From Legionella londiniensis (GTDB lineage Bacteria; Pseudomonadota; Gammaproteobacteria; Legionellales; Legionellaceae): a DNA stretch of 64,000 nucleotides. A program made the position numbers and the translations under genes. Within the stretch, counting starts at the first letter, position 1. Every line of letters begins with the position of its first letter. The stretch covers positions 21,385 through 85,384 of the forward strand of contig NZ_LNYK01000026.1 in assembly GCF_001467825.1 (NCBI RefSeq), given 5' to 3'. Of the stretch, positions 9,822 through 19,390 are shown piece after piece. The notes beneath the pieces are model-generated. The model saw nothing but the letters and a program-made list of their open reading frames with translations, was not told where the DNA came from and made no database searches.

Positions 9822-10877
9822 ATGCTCACTGTGAAAGGGTATGCAGCCCCCGCAGCCAAACAAAAACTGGTTCCTTTTTCTTTTACAAGGCGTGCGCCTG
9901 GAAAAAATGATGTCACAATAGATATTCTTTTTTGCGGTATCTGCCATTCGGATATTCATAAAGTCCGTAATGAATGGGGTGAAGGCGTCTTTCCAATGGT
10001 GCCGGGCCATGAAATCGTAGGCATCGTCTCTGCAGTAGGCACAAAGGTTGAACGCTTTAAAGTAGGTGATCCGGTTGGCGTTGGCTGCTTTATCGATTCC
10101 TGCGGTCTCTGTGAAAATTGCCTTGAAGATTTGGAGCCCTATTGTACTTCAGGTGCAACTTTAACCTATGGCAGCCCAACACATGATGGCAGAGGGATTA
10201 CCCAAGGCGGATATTCAACCTGCATCGTGGTCAAGGAAGATTTTGTCGTTCATATTCCTCAAGGCCTCGCTTTGGCAAAAGCTGCTCCCTTGCTCTGCGC
10301 CGGAATTACGGTTTATTCTCCTCTGAAACACTGGAAAGCCGGCCTCAATAAAAAAATCGCCATTATTGGACTTGGCGGATTAGGCCACCTTGGCGTAAAA
10401 ATAGCCCATGCACTGGGTGCGGAGGTCACTATCCTGAGCCATACGCTTGACAAGCAGGAAGATGCCCTAAGGCTTGGAGCATCATATTTTTACGACACAT
10501 CAGATCCCCATGCCTTCGCAACGCTTAAAAGCCGATTCGACCTGATTATCAATACTGTATCTGCACCAATCGACTGGAACCAGTATCTTGCTTTATTAAA
10601 GCGTGATGGAACCATGGTTGTTGTTGGAATTCCTGAAGAGGCAATTCCCGTTCATGCCTTCTCTCTCATTAGCGCGAGAAGAAGTTTATCAGGCTCACTG
10701 GTAGGCGGTATCAAGGAAACGCAGGAAATGCTGGATTTTTGCAGCCAGCACAACATCACAGCCGAGATTGAAGTCATCCCTATCCAAAACGTCAATAAAG
10801 CGTTTGAACGGATGCTTAAAAGCGATGTTCGTTATCGTTTTGTTATTGACATGGAATCTTTAAAAAACGACGGGTAA
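9822..10877 (+). CDS. Zinc-dependent NAD(P)H alcohol dehydrogenase, cinnamyl-alcohol-dehydrogenase/YahK type
   Basis: Medium-chain dehydrogenase, 351 residues. The catalytic zinc site is visible in CGICHSD and PGHEIVG, and the structural zinc site as four closely spaced cysteines (CGLCENCLEDLEPYC). The Rossmann loop is GLGGLGHLG. The SHTLDK segment after the second beta strand, in place of an acidic residue, suggests NADP(H) preference as in YahK/CAD enzymes. It probably reduces aldehydes of broad range; the physiological substrate is not predictable. Its last 35 bases overlap the convergent GGDEF-EAL gene. Confidence 0.9.
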   Translation: MLTVKGYAAPAAKQKLVPFSFTRRAPGKNDVTIDILFCGICHSDIHKVRNEWGEGVFPMVPGHEIVGIVSAVGTKVERFKVGDPVGVGCFIDSCGLCENCLEDLEPYCTSGATLTYGSPTHDGRGITQGGYSTCIVVKEDFVVHIPQGLALAKAAPLLCAGITVYSPLKHWKAGLNKKIAIIGLGGLGHLGVKIAHALGAEVTILSHTLDKQEDALRLGASYFYDTSDPHAFATLKSRFDLIINTVSAPIDWNQYLALLKRDGTMVVVGIPEEAIPVHAFSLISARRSLSGSLVGGIKETQEMLDFCSQHNITAEIEVIPIQNVNKAFERMLKSDVRYRFVIDMESLKNDG

Positions 10878-13644
10878 ACTCCGCTTCTGCCAGAGGTTCG
10901 CTGTAATAATATCCTTGTTGTATGAAACAACCGAGTTCTGACAATAGTTGAGCCTGCTCGATATTTTCTACACCTTCAGTGACTAAATCCATTCCGAGGT
11001 TACTGGCCAATGCGACAATAGCCTTGACAATGTTGATGTTTTTTTTATCCTCCGGCAAACCCTGGATGAATATTTTATCGATTTTGATGGTTTTTACAGG
11101 AAGCATTCTTAAATAGCGCAATGAAGAATATCCTGTGCCAAAATCATCGATACATACTTTACTGCCAATTTTATTGATTTGATTCAAGATCAAATTGGTG
11201 GTTCTGAAATTTTCTATTAAAGCGCTTTCTGTAACTTCAAATTCCAGGCAGCCGGGATCTATATTGTATTCTTTGACAATGAGCTGAATTTTTTTGCCAA
11301 GTTCCTGTTTCGTTAATTGTTTTGCCGCAAGATTAACTGCAAGCGGAGGCGGTTTAATGCCTTGATTTTGCCACCTTTTAATTTGCTCACAGGTGGATTG
11401 GATAACCCATTCTCCTATAGGAAAAATCAAATTGGATTCTTCAGCAAGCGGGACAAACAACTCAGGTGATATCATCCCCCGCGCGGGATGATGCCAACGT
11501 ATTAACACTTCTGCTCCCACAAGCTCATGATTTCTTTGATCCACTTTTGGCTGAAAATGGAGCAGAAATTCCTTGTTTTCCAAGGCGCTATGCATATCCT
11601 GCAGCAGCCGATTGCGCTCTTGAACCATGTCTTCAAGTTCACTCGAGAAAAACTCATAACGGCTTCTTCCGCTTTCTTTCGCCTTATACATAGACATATC
11701 GGCACACTTCAACAACTCATCAGCAGTTTTGCAATCATCTGGGTAAATGACAATGCCGATACTTGCCGAGGCATAGTATTCTATGTCTCGCAGGTTAAAG
11801 GGCTGTTTAAACGAATGTAACAATTTTTCGGCAACTGCCATGCATTTGTGACGCGCTGTTTCGTAGTTGACAAGATCAGTTATTAATATGGTAAATTCAT
11901 CACCGCCAATGCGTGCCAATAAAATATGATCGCCAATTGCCTGCTGCATGCGTTTGGCAACTTGAGCCAACAAATAGTCGCCAACCGTATGACCCATGGC
12001 ATCATTTATGTCCTTAAAATTATCAAGATCCACAAACATCAAAGCACAGCGATTATCCATTCGGCCAGCGCGTTGGATTGCCTCATGCATCGCGTCTCTC
12101 AATACCAAACGATTGGGCAACCCGGTTAAATCGTCATACCGCGCTTGTCTGTATAAACGCGCTTCCCACTCAGCATGAGTAAAAGCGACTGAAGCGCGAT
12201 AAAAAACATCGTGCAATTGTTCTGTATCGCATTCATTAAAGGTATTGATATCAGAAAATCCAATACAAAATAATGCAGTTACCTTCTCCTGGTAGAAAAT
12301 GGGGAAAATAAATGCATACTTAATATTGTGCTGAACCAGTATTTCAAGATAAGGAGGCGGATCCGATTCAGTTAAATTTAATGCGCTGTCCCCGCTGTTG
12401 CAGATCTGCTCCAGCTCATGGTGTGTAATGTGCGTTATACGGGTTTGTACCGCATCATGGTCAGGATCATCGCTTAATAGATGAATTTTTTTGTTTGGCT
12501 TGTCAGAAGGTTGCAATATTCCAAGGACAAGCAAATCATAGTCAACCAATTCTCTTAATCTTTCAAAAATAATGCGCAAAACCTGCTCTCCTTTCTCAGT
12601 CGCCAGAATTGCCTGATCGAGGGTAGAGAGTAAAGACAGGGTTTGAAACTGCTGGCGCAACCTTTTCGACATGGTATTAAAAGCATCACCCAATTCTTCA
12701 AACTCATCATTACTCTTTACATTCACTGGTTGCGTAAAATCCCTTCTTGCTATCCGCCTTGTTGCCTGTCTTAGCTTTTCAAGGGGAATCAAATAACGTC
12801 GAATTTGAGCTTGGCTTAACAACAGGCTTAACAACAGGGCGAAAACAACGATGGGAATAAATAAGGCGTATAAGGATTTTGCTTGTGAAAAGATGCTGGC
12901 TTTCGGCTGGGCCAACGCGATAAACCAATTTTGAGAGTAAAGGCGCTGGCGTAAGAATATTTTCCAATAGCCTACAAAATAGGTGGTATCCCCAAACTCC
13001 CAGGCAAAAGCACCCGAGTCTTTCCTGGCCTTTTCTATGGCTAAATTTCCTGGGGGTGAAATAGCGGTATTGGATCTAATTAAACGATCCTCTGGCCCGA
13101 TCACCCAGAATTTCGCATGAGTTGGAATGTCAAAATCCCATATATCGCCTACTTGTCCCAACAAATACTGCTTCTTATCCAGGCGATGAACCAAAATGAC
13201 CTTGCTATTCTTTTTTGCTTCCCCTTCCTGCACCGTAATCCAGCTGCTGCCTTCCGGAATTGAGGGCATCCCGGCAGGAATGGATAAAAGCTTGCCTTTC
13301 AGGGCAATGGCGCCTGATGCAGATAAAAAGGTAATAGCTGCAAAATCAGGCGCTAAGAATATGAAGTTTTTTTCATTTTGACCTTTTTCGCTCGCCAAAA
13401 AAAGAATTGCCTTTCCCAAAAGATTAAGCTGGTTTTCAAGATGCAGCAGGCGCCCGATAATTTCCATGCCCATACTTTTGGCTTCCTTACGAACCTCGGC
13501 AAGGCTGCTTTCCCGGATTTGACGCTCAGTTTGAAATATTTGAAAAAAAGCAAGAAATATGAGAGGAATTAAGGCAGATACAACAAACAGCAGGAATATT
13601 CTGCGCGCTACTTTGCTCTGAAAAAAATTCAGTTCAATTTGCAT
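10843..13644 (-). CDS. Membrane-bound c-di-GMP signalling protein: sensor-TM-HAMP-GAF-GGDEF-EAL
   Basis: 933 residues. Two membrane helices (about 14-32 and 258-280) enclose a periplasmic sensor of roughly 220 residues. HAMP follows (about 281-335), then a GAF-like domain (350-490), GGDEF and EAL. The cyclase signature is intact: GGDEF at 580-584. The EAL signature reads EVL with the metal-binding Glu712 kept, and the other phosphodiesterase residues are present (TESALIEN, DDFGTG, KIDK, VTEGVE), so both activities are possible. It starts 15 bases after the stop of the pseudopilin gene and is probably co-transcribed with it. Confidence 0.92.
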   Translation of the reverse strand: MQIELNFFQSKVARRIFLLFVVSALIPLIFLAFFQIFQTERQIRESSLAEVRKEAKSMGMEIIGRLLHLENQLNLLGKAILFLASEKGQNEKNFIFLAPDFAAITFLSASGAIALKGKLLSIPAGMPSIPEGSSWITVQEGEAKKNSKVILVHRLDKKQYLLGQVGDIWDFDIPTHAKFWVIGPEDRLIRSNTAISPPGNLAIEKARKDSGAFAWEFGDTTYFVGYWKIFLRQRLYSQNWFIALAQPKASIFSQAKSLYALFIPIVVFALLLSLLLSQAQIRRYLIPLEKLRQATRRIARRDFTQPVNVKSNDEFEELGDAFNTMSKRLRQQFQTLSLLSTLDQAILATEKGEQVLRIIFERLRELVDYDLLVLGILQPSDKPNKKIHLLSDDPDHDAVQTRITHITHHELEQICNSGDSALNLTESDPPPYLEILVQHNIKYAFIFPIFYQEKVTALFCIGFSDINTFNECDTEQLHDVFYRASVAFTHAEWEARLYRQARYDDLTGLPNRLVLRDAMHEAIQRAGRMDNRCALMFVDLDNFKDINDAMGHTVGDYLLAQVAKRMQQAIGDHILLARIGGDEFTILITDLVNYETARHKCMAVAEKLLHSFKQPFNLRDIEYYASASIGIVIYPDDCKTADELLKCADMSMYKAKESGRSRYEFFSSELEDMVQERNRLLQDMHSALENKEFLLHFQPKVDQRNHELVGAEVLIRWHHPARGMISPELFVPLAEESNLIFPIGEWVIQSTCEQIKRWQNQGIKPPPLAVNLAAKQLTKQELGKKIQLIVKEYNIDPGCLEFEVTESALIENFRTTNLILNQINKIGSKVCIDDFGTGYSSLRYLRMLPVKTIKIDKIFIQGLPEDKKNINIVKAIVALASNLGMDLVTEGVENIEQAQLLSELGCFIQQGYYYSEPLAEAEFTRRFLKIPCQ

Positions 13645-13659
13645 GCCGCACCATCCTAG

Positions 13660-14196
13660 TTAATAATCCGAACCAAGGCCGATGTAGCTGCCATTGTTGG
13701 CTCGAATTACATCATCTTTACTGGCTTCCTCGCTGAGTGAGATTTTTGTTTTTCCATCAGCCCCCATACTGTATAGATCATAATCCGAGTTCAGTGGAAA
13801 GAGATTCTTATCCTTACGGGCTTGAGGATCGTTACCTTTTTCTGGCAATTCAGCAATATTTAGGTAATTATAAGGTTTCCCCCAAGGATCTAATCGGCCA
13901 TCCATTCCGATTGCTGCAAGATTTGGGGGATATTTATATCCATTTTCCAAATAATAATTTTCAATGGCTATTTCTATATCCTTAATATCAGAAATAGCCT
14001 GCTCAACATTCGCCCTTTGGCGAGATGTATCATAAGTTTGCACAGTGACAACCAGCAATACAGCAATCAAAGCGGATACCAAAAGGATTTCTAAAAGAGT
14101 AAATCCCTTGTCCCGGCATTGCTTTGCAATAAGCATCAACTTACTGTTATTGGTTCGGCTGGCAATGTCAGCTGAAGATGATTTTTTGTTTTTCAT
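13660..14196 (-). CDS. GspG-like type II secretion pseudopilin, solitary
   Basis: The prepilin peptidase site KGFTLLEILL is followed by the usual hydrophobic N-terminal helix. The C-terminal half contains the GspG signatures DPWGKPYNYL and SMGADGK near the calcium-binding end. No other T2SS gene is near. The start is unsettled: ATG 14196 gives a leader of about 30 residues before the cleavage site, whereas ATG 14136 (MLIAKQCRDKG) gives a normal 11-residue leader. The frame reaches upstream to 14232 but that part lacks support. It is upstream of, and probably in one operon with, the GGDEF-EAL gene, suggesting a link between c-di-GMP and a surface structure; this is inference. Confidence 0.8.
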   Translation of the reverse strand: MKNKKSSSADIASRTNNSKLMLIAKQCRDKGFTLLEILLVSALIAVLLVVTVQTYDTSRQRANVEQAISDIKDIEIAIENYYLENGYKYPPNLAAIGMDGRLDPWGKPYNYLNIAELPEKGNDPQARKDKNLFPLNSDYDLYSMGADGKTKISLSEEASKDDVIRANNGSYIGLGSDY

Positions 14197-14358
14197 ATTA
14201 TCAATATGTAGCACAGTTAGACATAATGGCAAGCTCTGTTTGCTCCTTTCCCTGACGTAAAAAGATGTTTTTATTTAATAAACTGACTATGCTTATTAAC
14301 GAGGCGATATTTAATTTTTACCAATAAATGAAATTGTCATTACTCAATCAAAAATGCG

Positions 14359-16434
14359 ATGAAAGGCTTTAAAATCAGCATCAGGGTTAGCATCATCACC
14401 TTATTCCTGCTCCTTTTAAGTTTAGTAGGGTTCACAATAATTGCTATAAATTACGTGGCACTTGATAAAATTCTGAGTACCAGCGCACAAAATTTAATTG
14501 AAAAGACCACATTATTGGTAAAAGAACGATTCAACAACTACCTGCATCCATTAAGTCAAGATTTAATCGAGATAAAGAATGCCATTAACCGCGGTATTGT
14601 CGATCCGGACAATACCCGGCAATTTGATCGCTTTCTCTTTGAATCCATACGTTATAATCCTGAAATATTTATGGTTTATTATGGAACAGCTGAAGGCGAT
14701 TTTTATGGCGTTGACCGCGAACAAAAAGGGATCATAGGCTTAACCCATGTCATTAATTCAAAATCACCGCCAATTTCTGTGCGGTACGAATTAAACGAAC
14801 AAGGAGAAAAAATCCAAAAAAAAATACTAACCCGCCACTATGATCCAAGAGTCCGACCCTGGTATCAAGAAGCAGTAGCTGCTGGAAAACCAATATGGAC
14901 TGAGATATATCAATTTTATGTCTTTGAGAAAAGTGACTTTCTTGTTCCAGGAATCACTGCGGCTGCGCCCATTTATGATAAAAATCAAAAACTAAAAGGC
15001 GTGATAGCGCTGGATCTGACTGTAGACGGATTGCAGGAGTTTATCAGGCAATTGGATGTGACTGGGAATACAATGATTTATGTTACAAACAATGAATCCG
15101 CTGTTATTGCTTTTCGCGATCCAAATCACACAGAAGATCTCCGTGGGGAAAAACTGGGTCCTGATGAGATAAAAAAATATAACATCCCTCTTAAAGATCT
15201 TCACTTTCAAAACCGCATACCCTTGCAAAAATCCTACATGCATAACGATAAAGAATATTTTTTAGCATATCATTCTTTAGAAACCATAAACCCTGAAAGA
15301 CCCTGGCACATCACCATCATTGTTCCTGAACATGATGTCCTGGCTCCGCTTAAGGCACTAAGCATGCGCACTTTTATCCTGACGATTTTGGTCTTGATCA
15401 TTGGCGCATTCATCGCTCGCTTTTTATCGCAAAGAATCTCAAAGCCAATCATCCAGTTGGCAAATGATGCTCAAGAAATAACCCGCTTGAATTTAACTCC
15501 AAAACCATTGCTGAATACCATCATAAAAGAAATTAGTTATATGGATCAAACTTTGTCCACCCTTAGATCGAGCTTAACGTCCTTCCAACGTTATGTACCG
15601 AGTTCTCTGGTCAAAAAATTGATGAAATCAGGAAAAATTGCGGAAGTTGGCGGGCAAAATCAAATCATTACCATTTTATTTTCCGATATTAAAGATTTCA
15701 CTCATATGGCTGAATCCACTCCTCCCGAACAATTAATGACCTACCTGTCTGATTACTTTCAAACCATGACTGACGCTGTAATACAACATGAAGGCACTCT
15801 TGATAAATATATAGGCGATGCAATCATGGCATTGTGGAATGCGCCCACAAAAGATGTAAAACATCCCTATCACGCCTGCCTTGCCGCAAGGGATATGATG
15901 CAGCGCGTTGAAAAACTGAATCAAAAAAACAGACATCAGGGGATTCCTGAATTTACCATCCGCATCGGCATTCACACGGGCGAGGCAGTTGTTGGTAATG
16001 TAGGCTCAGAAGACAGGCTAAGCTTTACAGCCCTTGGCGATTCAGTGAATTTAGCCAGCCGCCTTGAAGCCATCAACAAAAATTATTCAACCAATATTAT
16101 TGTCAGCAAGGCCACCTACCAGGAGGTAGCCGATTTATTTCCTTTCCGCCTACTGGATCAAGTGACAGTACACGGCAAACAGGAAAGTACGGAAATATAT
16201 GAGTTAGTTACGGCTCGGAATATTGAAAATCTTGAACAACACAGAAAAGAATTTAAGAAAGCTTTTTCCCTGTATCAAAAGGGGAAATGGGTAGACAGCA
16301 TTGAAGCATTTGAAAAACTCACGCCCGCCTACCCAGGTGATATGCTCCCATCGACTTACATTAAGCGCTTGAAGCTTCTTGCTGAATCCCAACCAACCGA
16401 TTGGGATGGTATCTGGCGCGAGAAGAAAAAGTAA
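14359..16434 (+). CDS. Membrane class III adenylate cyclase with periplasmic Cache sensor and HAMP
   Basis: 691 residues. Membrane helices at about 10-30 and 335-360 flank a double-Cache-like ligand-binding region (PWYQEAV, VIALDLT, features typical of dCACHE). HAMP follows. The catalytic domain has both metal aspartates (Asp443 in FSDIKDF, Asp487 in YIGDAIM), purine-specifying Lys483 and Thr557, and transition-state Asn564 and Arg568 (NLASRLE). The Lys/Thr pair points to ATP, hence cAMP. The C-terminal 90 residues look helical and TPR-like. Several similar cyclases occur in Legionella genomes. The ATG has no clear ribosome site. Confidence 0.9.
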   Translation: MKGFKISIRVSIITLFLLLLSLVGFTIIAINYVALDKILSTSAQNLIEKTTLLVKERFNNYLHPLSQDLIEIKNAINRGIVDPDNTRQFDRFLFESIRYNPEIFMVYYGTAEGDFYGVDREQKGIIGLTHVINSKSPPISVRYELNEQGEKIQKKILTRHYDPRVRPWYQEAVAAGKPIWTEIYQFYVFEKSDFLVPGITAAAPIYDKNQKLKGVIALDLTVDGLQEFIRQLDVTGNTMIYVTNNESAVIAFRDPNHTEDLRGEKLGPDEIKKYNIPLKDLHFQNRIPLQKSYMHNDKEYFLAYHSLETINPERPWHITIIVPEHDVLAPLKALSMRTFILTILVLIIGAFIARFLSQRISKPIIQLANDAQEITRLNLTPKPLLNTIIKEISYMDQTLSTLRSSLTSFQRYVPSSLVKKLMKSGKIAEVGGQNQIITILFSDIKDFTHMAESTPPEQLMTYLSDYFQTMTDAVIQHEGTLDKYIGDAIMALWNAPTKDVKHPYHACLAARDMMQRVEKLNQKNRHQGIPEFTIRIGIHTGEAVVGNVGSEDRLSFTALGDSVNLASRLEAINKNYSTNIIVSKATYQEVADLFPFRLLDQVTVHGKQESTEIYELVTARNIENLEQHRKEFKKAFSLYQKGKWVDSIEAFEKLTPAYPGDMLPSTYIKRLKLLAESQPTDWDGIWREKKK

Positions 16435-16488
16435 TTAGTAAAAACAGAAAAAAATTGATATTTTAAAAAGTAAAAAAATTTTTCTTTC

Positions 16489-17442
16489 ATGTTTTTTATC
16501 TCATCTTTTATCAATATCTTAATCTTACTTTTACTGGCGATGCCCGCTTTTGCCGATGATCCCTGGTTTACTGGCCCGCTGATCGCTATTCCTGGAAAAA
16601 CGATCCCGCCGGGGCATTCGTTTCTGGTATTTTTTGCCCCATATACTGCGATTAGCAGCAAATTCAATGAAAAAGGGGAAAGGGTAGCCGCAAGGCACAC
16701 CCGTACTTTTCAAGCAAACCCCTTGTATACTTACGGCTTAGCTGAAAATCTGGACGTTCAATTCAGCGTGCCTTATATATTCAAACAAGCTGAAGAAAAT
16801 CATCGTCGTCATATAGGCGATGTTTCAGTGTTGCTGGGATATCAGGCACTGAGGCAACAGGATTCATACCTAAAGCCCAATTTACGGATTACCTTGCAGC
16901 AAATTTTTCCAACTGGCAAATTTTTGGCGCTGAGCCCTGCCAATGAAGGAAGCGACGGTACTGGACTTGGCAGCTACCAAACTAACCTCGGATTTAATTT
17001 TCAGCATTTGTTACCCATAGAAGGAAAACACTTTCTGCGCTCACGATTCAATCTCAATTATTTATATGCACAAAAAGTGAGTATTCGCGGCATAAGCGTC
17101 TTTGGCGGCACAGCAAACACCCGCGGCCAGATAAAGCCCGGAAATTTGTATTCCATTGATATTTCAACAGAATTCAGCCTGACAAAACACTGGGTTTTGG
17201 TAATGGAAAGCTACTATTTTTCGCGCGGCTCGGCTCATTTTAAAGGATTCCCGGGTCTTGGTCCTATCGGGAAAGAAATATCGCTGGACCAGGGCAAGGA
17301 GTACTCATTAACGTTTGCACCTGCTATTGAATATAATTTCTCCGCGCAGTATGGCATCATCGCCGGAATCTGGTTTCCTGTAAAAGGAAAAAACAGCCCT
17401 GATTTTTTATCCACCATTATTGCATTTAATGCCTATTGGTAA
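16489..17442 (+). CDS. Outer-membrane beta-barrel protein, phenol-degradation MetA-pathway-like (PF13557-type)
   Basis: 317 residues with a clear signal peptide (hydrophobic 5-18, cleavage near AFA/DDP). The mature protein alternates short beta strands with turns, and the C-terminus ends in an aromatic residue (AFNAYW), the usual signal for barrel insertion. The pattern of NLDVQFSVPY, GDVSVLLGYQ and TLQQIFPTGKF matches the 'putative MetA-pathway of phenol degradation' transporter family, a poorly characterised barrel family. It follows the cyclase gene by 54 bases and is closed by a strong terminator. The substrate is unknown. Confidence 0.65.
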   Translation: MFFISSFINILILLLLAMPAFADDPWFTGPLIAIPGKTIPPGHSFLVFFAPYTAISSKFNEKGERVAARHTRTFQANPLYTYGLAENLDVQFSVPYIFKQAEENHRRHIGDVSVLLGYQALRQQDSYLKPNLRITLQQIFPTGKFLALSPANEGSDGTGLGSYQTNLGFNFQHLLPIEGKHFLRSRFNLNYLYAQKVSIRGISVFGGTANTRGQIKPGNLYSIDISTEFSLTKHWVLVMESYYFSRGSAHFKGFPGLGPIGKEISLDQGKEYSLTFAPAIEYNFSAQYGIIAGIWFPVKGKNSPDFLSTIIAFNAYW

Positions 17443-17460
17443 ATGATCAGGGTAAGAAGC

Positions 17461-17491
17461 AGCTGTTGGGCCTGTAGGCCCAACAGCTTTT
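17461..17491 (+). terminator. Rho-independent terminator after the outer-membrane protein gene
   Basis: A perfect 12-bp inverted repeat (arms 17461-17472 and 17477-17488) with a TGTA loop is followed by TTTTG on the + strand. The minus-strand side has no T run, so it serves the + strand gene ending at 17442. Confidence 0.85.
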
Positions 17492-17494
17492 GAT

Positions 17495-17752
17495 TTAAAT
17501 GTGGTAATAGACATAGGTATTGTTATAGGGTTTTACTCTATATTTTACACCTTCATAAACAAAAACATGACGCGGGTTTTTACGATAAACGACTAAATCG
17601 CGATCAGTAACCACTCTGCCTTCATAAGCATATACTGCCGTATCCCGAATAGCAGCATCTTTATCCATTACATCGGGTTCTGTACGGAAACCACAGCCCA
17701 CAAGAGTTGATAGCGCGCTTACAGCAATTATTGATAAAATTAGCTTTTTCAT
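17495..17752 (-). CDS. Small lipoprotein of unknown function
   Basis: 85 residues starting at the ATG behind AGGAGGAAAC, an excellent ribosome site that decides against the upstream ATG at 17776. The lipobox LVGC follows a 20-residue hydrophobic signal, giving a lipidated mature protein of about 65 residues. The mature part is rich in Tyr, Val and Arg, with a predicted all-beta tendency (VFVYEGVKYRVKPY). No family recognised. Monocistronic between the terminator at 17461-17491 and the AT-rich upstream region. Confidence 0.65.
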   Translation of the reverse strand: MKKLILSIIAVSALSTLVGCGFRTEPDVMDKDAAIRDTAVYAYEGRVVTDRDLVVYRKNPRHVFVYEGVKYRVKPYNNTYVYYHI

Positions 17753-17917
17753 GTTTCCTCCTGAAAGAATATCCATGTTTTTTTATAGAGCTACAGTTTT
17801 TTAATGCAGCAAATAAACTATAGTGCATAGTAAAGAAATGTAAATTTTGATAATGAGAGAATATTTGAATTCCTCAATCAGGGTTAATCGATACAAACCG
17901 AGCTTTGAGAAGCCATT

Positions 17918-19252
17918 TTAATATATCCGGCTGTTTTTTCTTGAAGATTCATCCTCTTGACTGGATTCTGGTTCCTTAAACTGATTTTCTTGATTGGTTA
18001 CAGTATTAAATAATACCTGCTTCAAATTGAAGGATGAGTTTTTCGAAAGCAAATTTTCTTTGATCAAGCCGCCTTCTTTTTTATCCAGGTAGATGGAAAA
18101 AAATTTTTGTATTTCCTCGTAATCATTTTTTTCAATATGGTTTAACTGATATTCTTTTTCAAAGAAAGTTTGAATTTGTTTTATATCATCTGAACATATA
18201 GCCAAGGTGAACTGGTCAAGGGTTTCATTGATCATTTTTTCTGCAGACCCAATGTCTTTCTCTACAAGCATCTCTTTGTGAATACGTTTAGAAAAAATAT
18301 TTAAAAGACATAGAAAAACTGTTTTATAAAAATTAAAATTGAAGAAAAACAAAAGCCTTGCCTCAAATCGAGCCCAGAATTGTTGCATATATTTTCCCCA
18401 ATATTCAGGGTGGTTATCATAATTTAAATAATGCAAATAACCTTTCAGGGGGTTTTCTGGCCAATTTTTTATAGCGCAAGTGGCACGCCCATCCATAATG
18501 TACTGATAAAAACCGGTCATTTTGTGTTGGTTTCCCAGGGTAAAATTCAGCAGAAAATAGCTGGGCAAGGGGAAAAAAGGTGTTTTGGGATATAACAATG
18601 ACCAATCAAATTGGTAAGGGATATCGCAACCTGAAAGTATGCCGATATGTCCATTACAGGAATTAACGGCATTGACTTCTTTAGACAAATACGACTTGAT
18701 ATCTGAATCTTGCTCCAGTACATCATTGGCTTGCAAGATGCCTTCATCAATTAAAATCTCAGCGAGATCTTTGATACCCGGCGAATCAAAAGTAATCGCT
18801 TTCGCCCCGGAAGCCATCCAGCATTTACTTAATTCCGCAAATGCCGCTCCCAACGAATGACCCGTGAACATAAATTGCAATTCAAAATCAGGGTATTTTT
18901 TTTCTAATTCCTGGGAGAGGTTTTGCATAAATGGAATCGCATGATGTTTAAAATCAGCAGGTACGGTTTTGAACAAAAGATAAACATCCGAAATAAGATC
19001 AGAAAATTTATCAGTACCCCTGTACGCTACGAACACTAAAGCAATTTTTTGACTGAGAGACGGTTTATGGATATAAGCTTCTGCATAACATTGATTGCTT
19101 GACGCCACATTAATTTTTTCTAAGTCAGGCGGTAAATCAGGGGCAAGCTTGTCATGGTAAACAAGCAAGCTTAAGGTCGCGCAAGTTTTTAAAAAATCAA
19201 GCCCTTGTTCAGATTGCGGCTGTTGTTTTTTTTGTAGATTGAAAAACAGCAT
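17918..19252 (-). CDS. Class 3 (alpha/beta-hydrolase) lipase-like protein; possible effector
   Basis: 444 residues, start chosen at the ATG preceded by GGAAGGAAACC. The nucleophile elbow GHSLGAA (Ser133) follows the oxyanion-type segment VAYRGTDKFSDLISD, as in PF01764 lipases; the acid may be the Asp in ITFDSPG. There is no signal peptide. The C-terminal 200 residues are helical and of unknown type, and the extreme tail is strongly acidic and serine-rich (EPESSQEDESS) before a short basic end. That resembles an E-block Dot/Icm translocation signal, so an exported phospholipase or lipase acting in a host is possible but unproven. GC is lower than in the neighbours. Confidence 0.65.
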   Translation of the reverse strand: MLFFNLQKKQQPQSEQGLDFLKTCATLSLLVYHDKLAPDLPPDLEKINVASSNQCYAEAYIHKPSLSQKIALVFVAYRGTDKFSDLISDVYLLFKTVPADFKHHAIPFMQNLSQELEKKYPDFELQFMFTGHSLGAAFAELSKCWMASGAKAITFDSPGIKDLAEILIDEGILQANDVLEQDSDIKSYLSKEVNAVNSCNGHIGILSGCDIPYQFDWSLLYPKTPFFPLPSYFLLNFTLGNQHKMTGFYQYIMDGRATCAIKNWPENPLKGYLHYLNYDNHPEYWGKYMQQFWARFEARLLFFFNFNFYKTVFLCLLNIFSKRIHKEMLVEKDIGSAEKMINETLDQFTLAICSDDIKQIQTFFEKEYQLNHIEKNDYEEIQKFFSIYLDKKEGGLIKENLLSKNSSFNLKQVLFNTVTNQENQFKEPESSQEDESSRKNSRIY

Positions 19253-19390
19253 GGTTTCCTTCCGTTCTGTCCATTTCACCCCAAAAGCTTTGATGCTCCT
19301 GAATGCCACTTGCAATCAGTGCTTAAGCGGATCTCTTCCAGTTGAAATTTAGATAAGCCTGGATTAGACATATTATCCAGGCCCTGCAAA

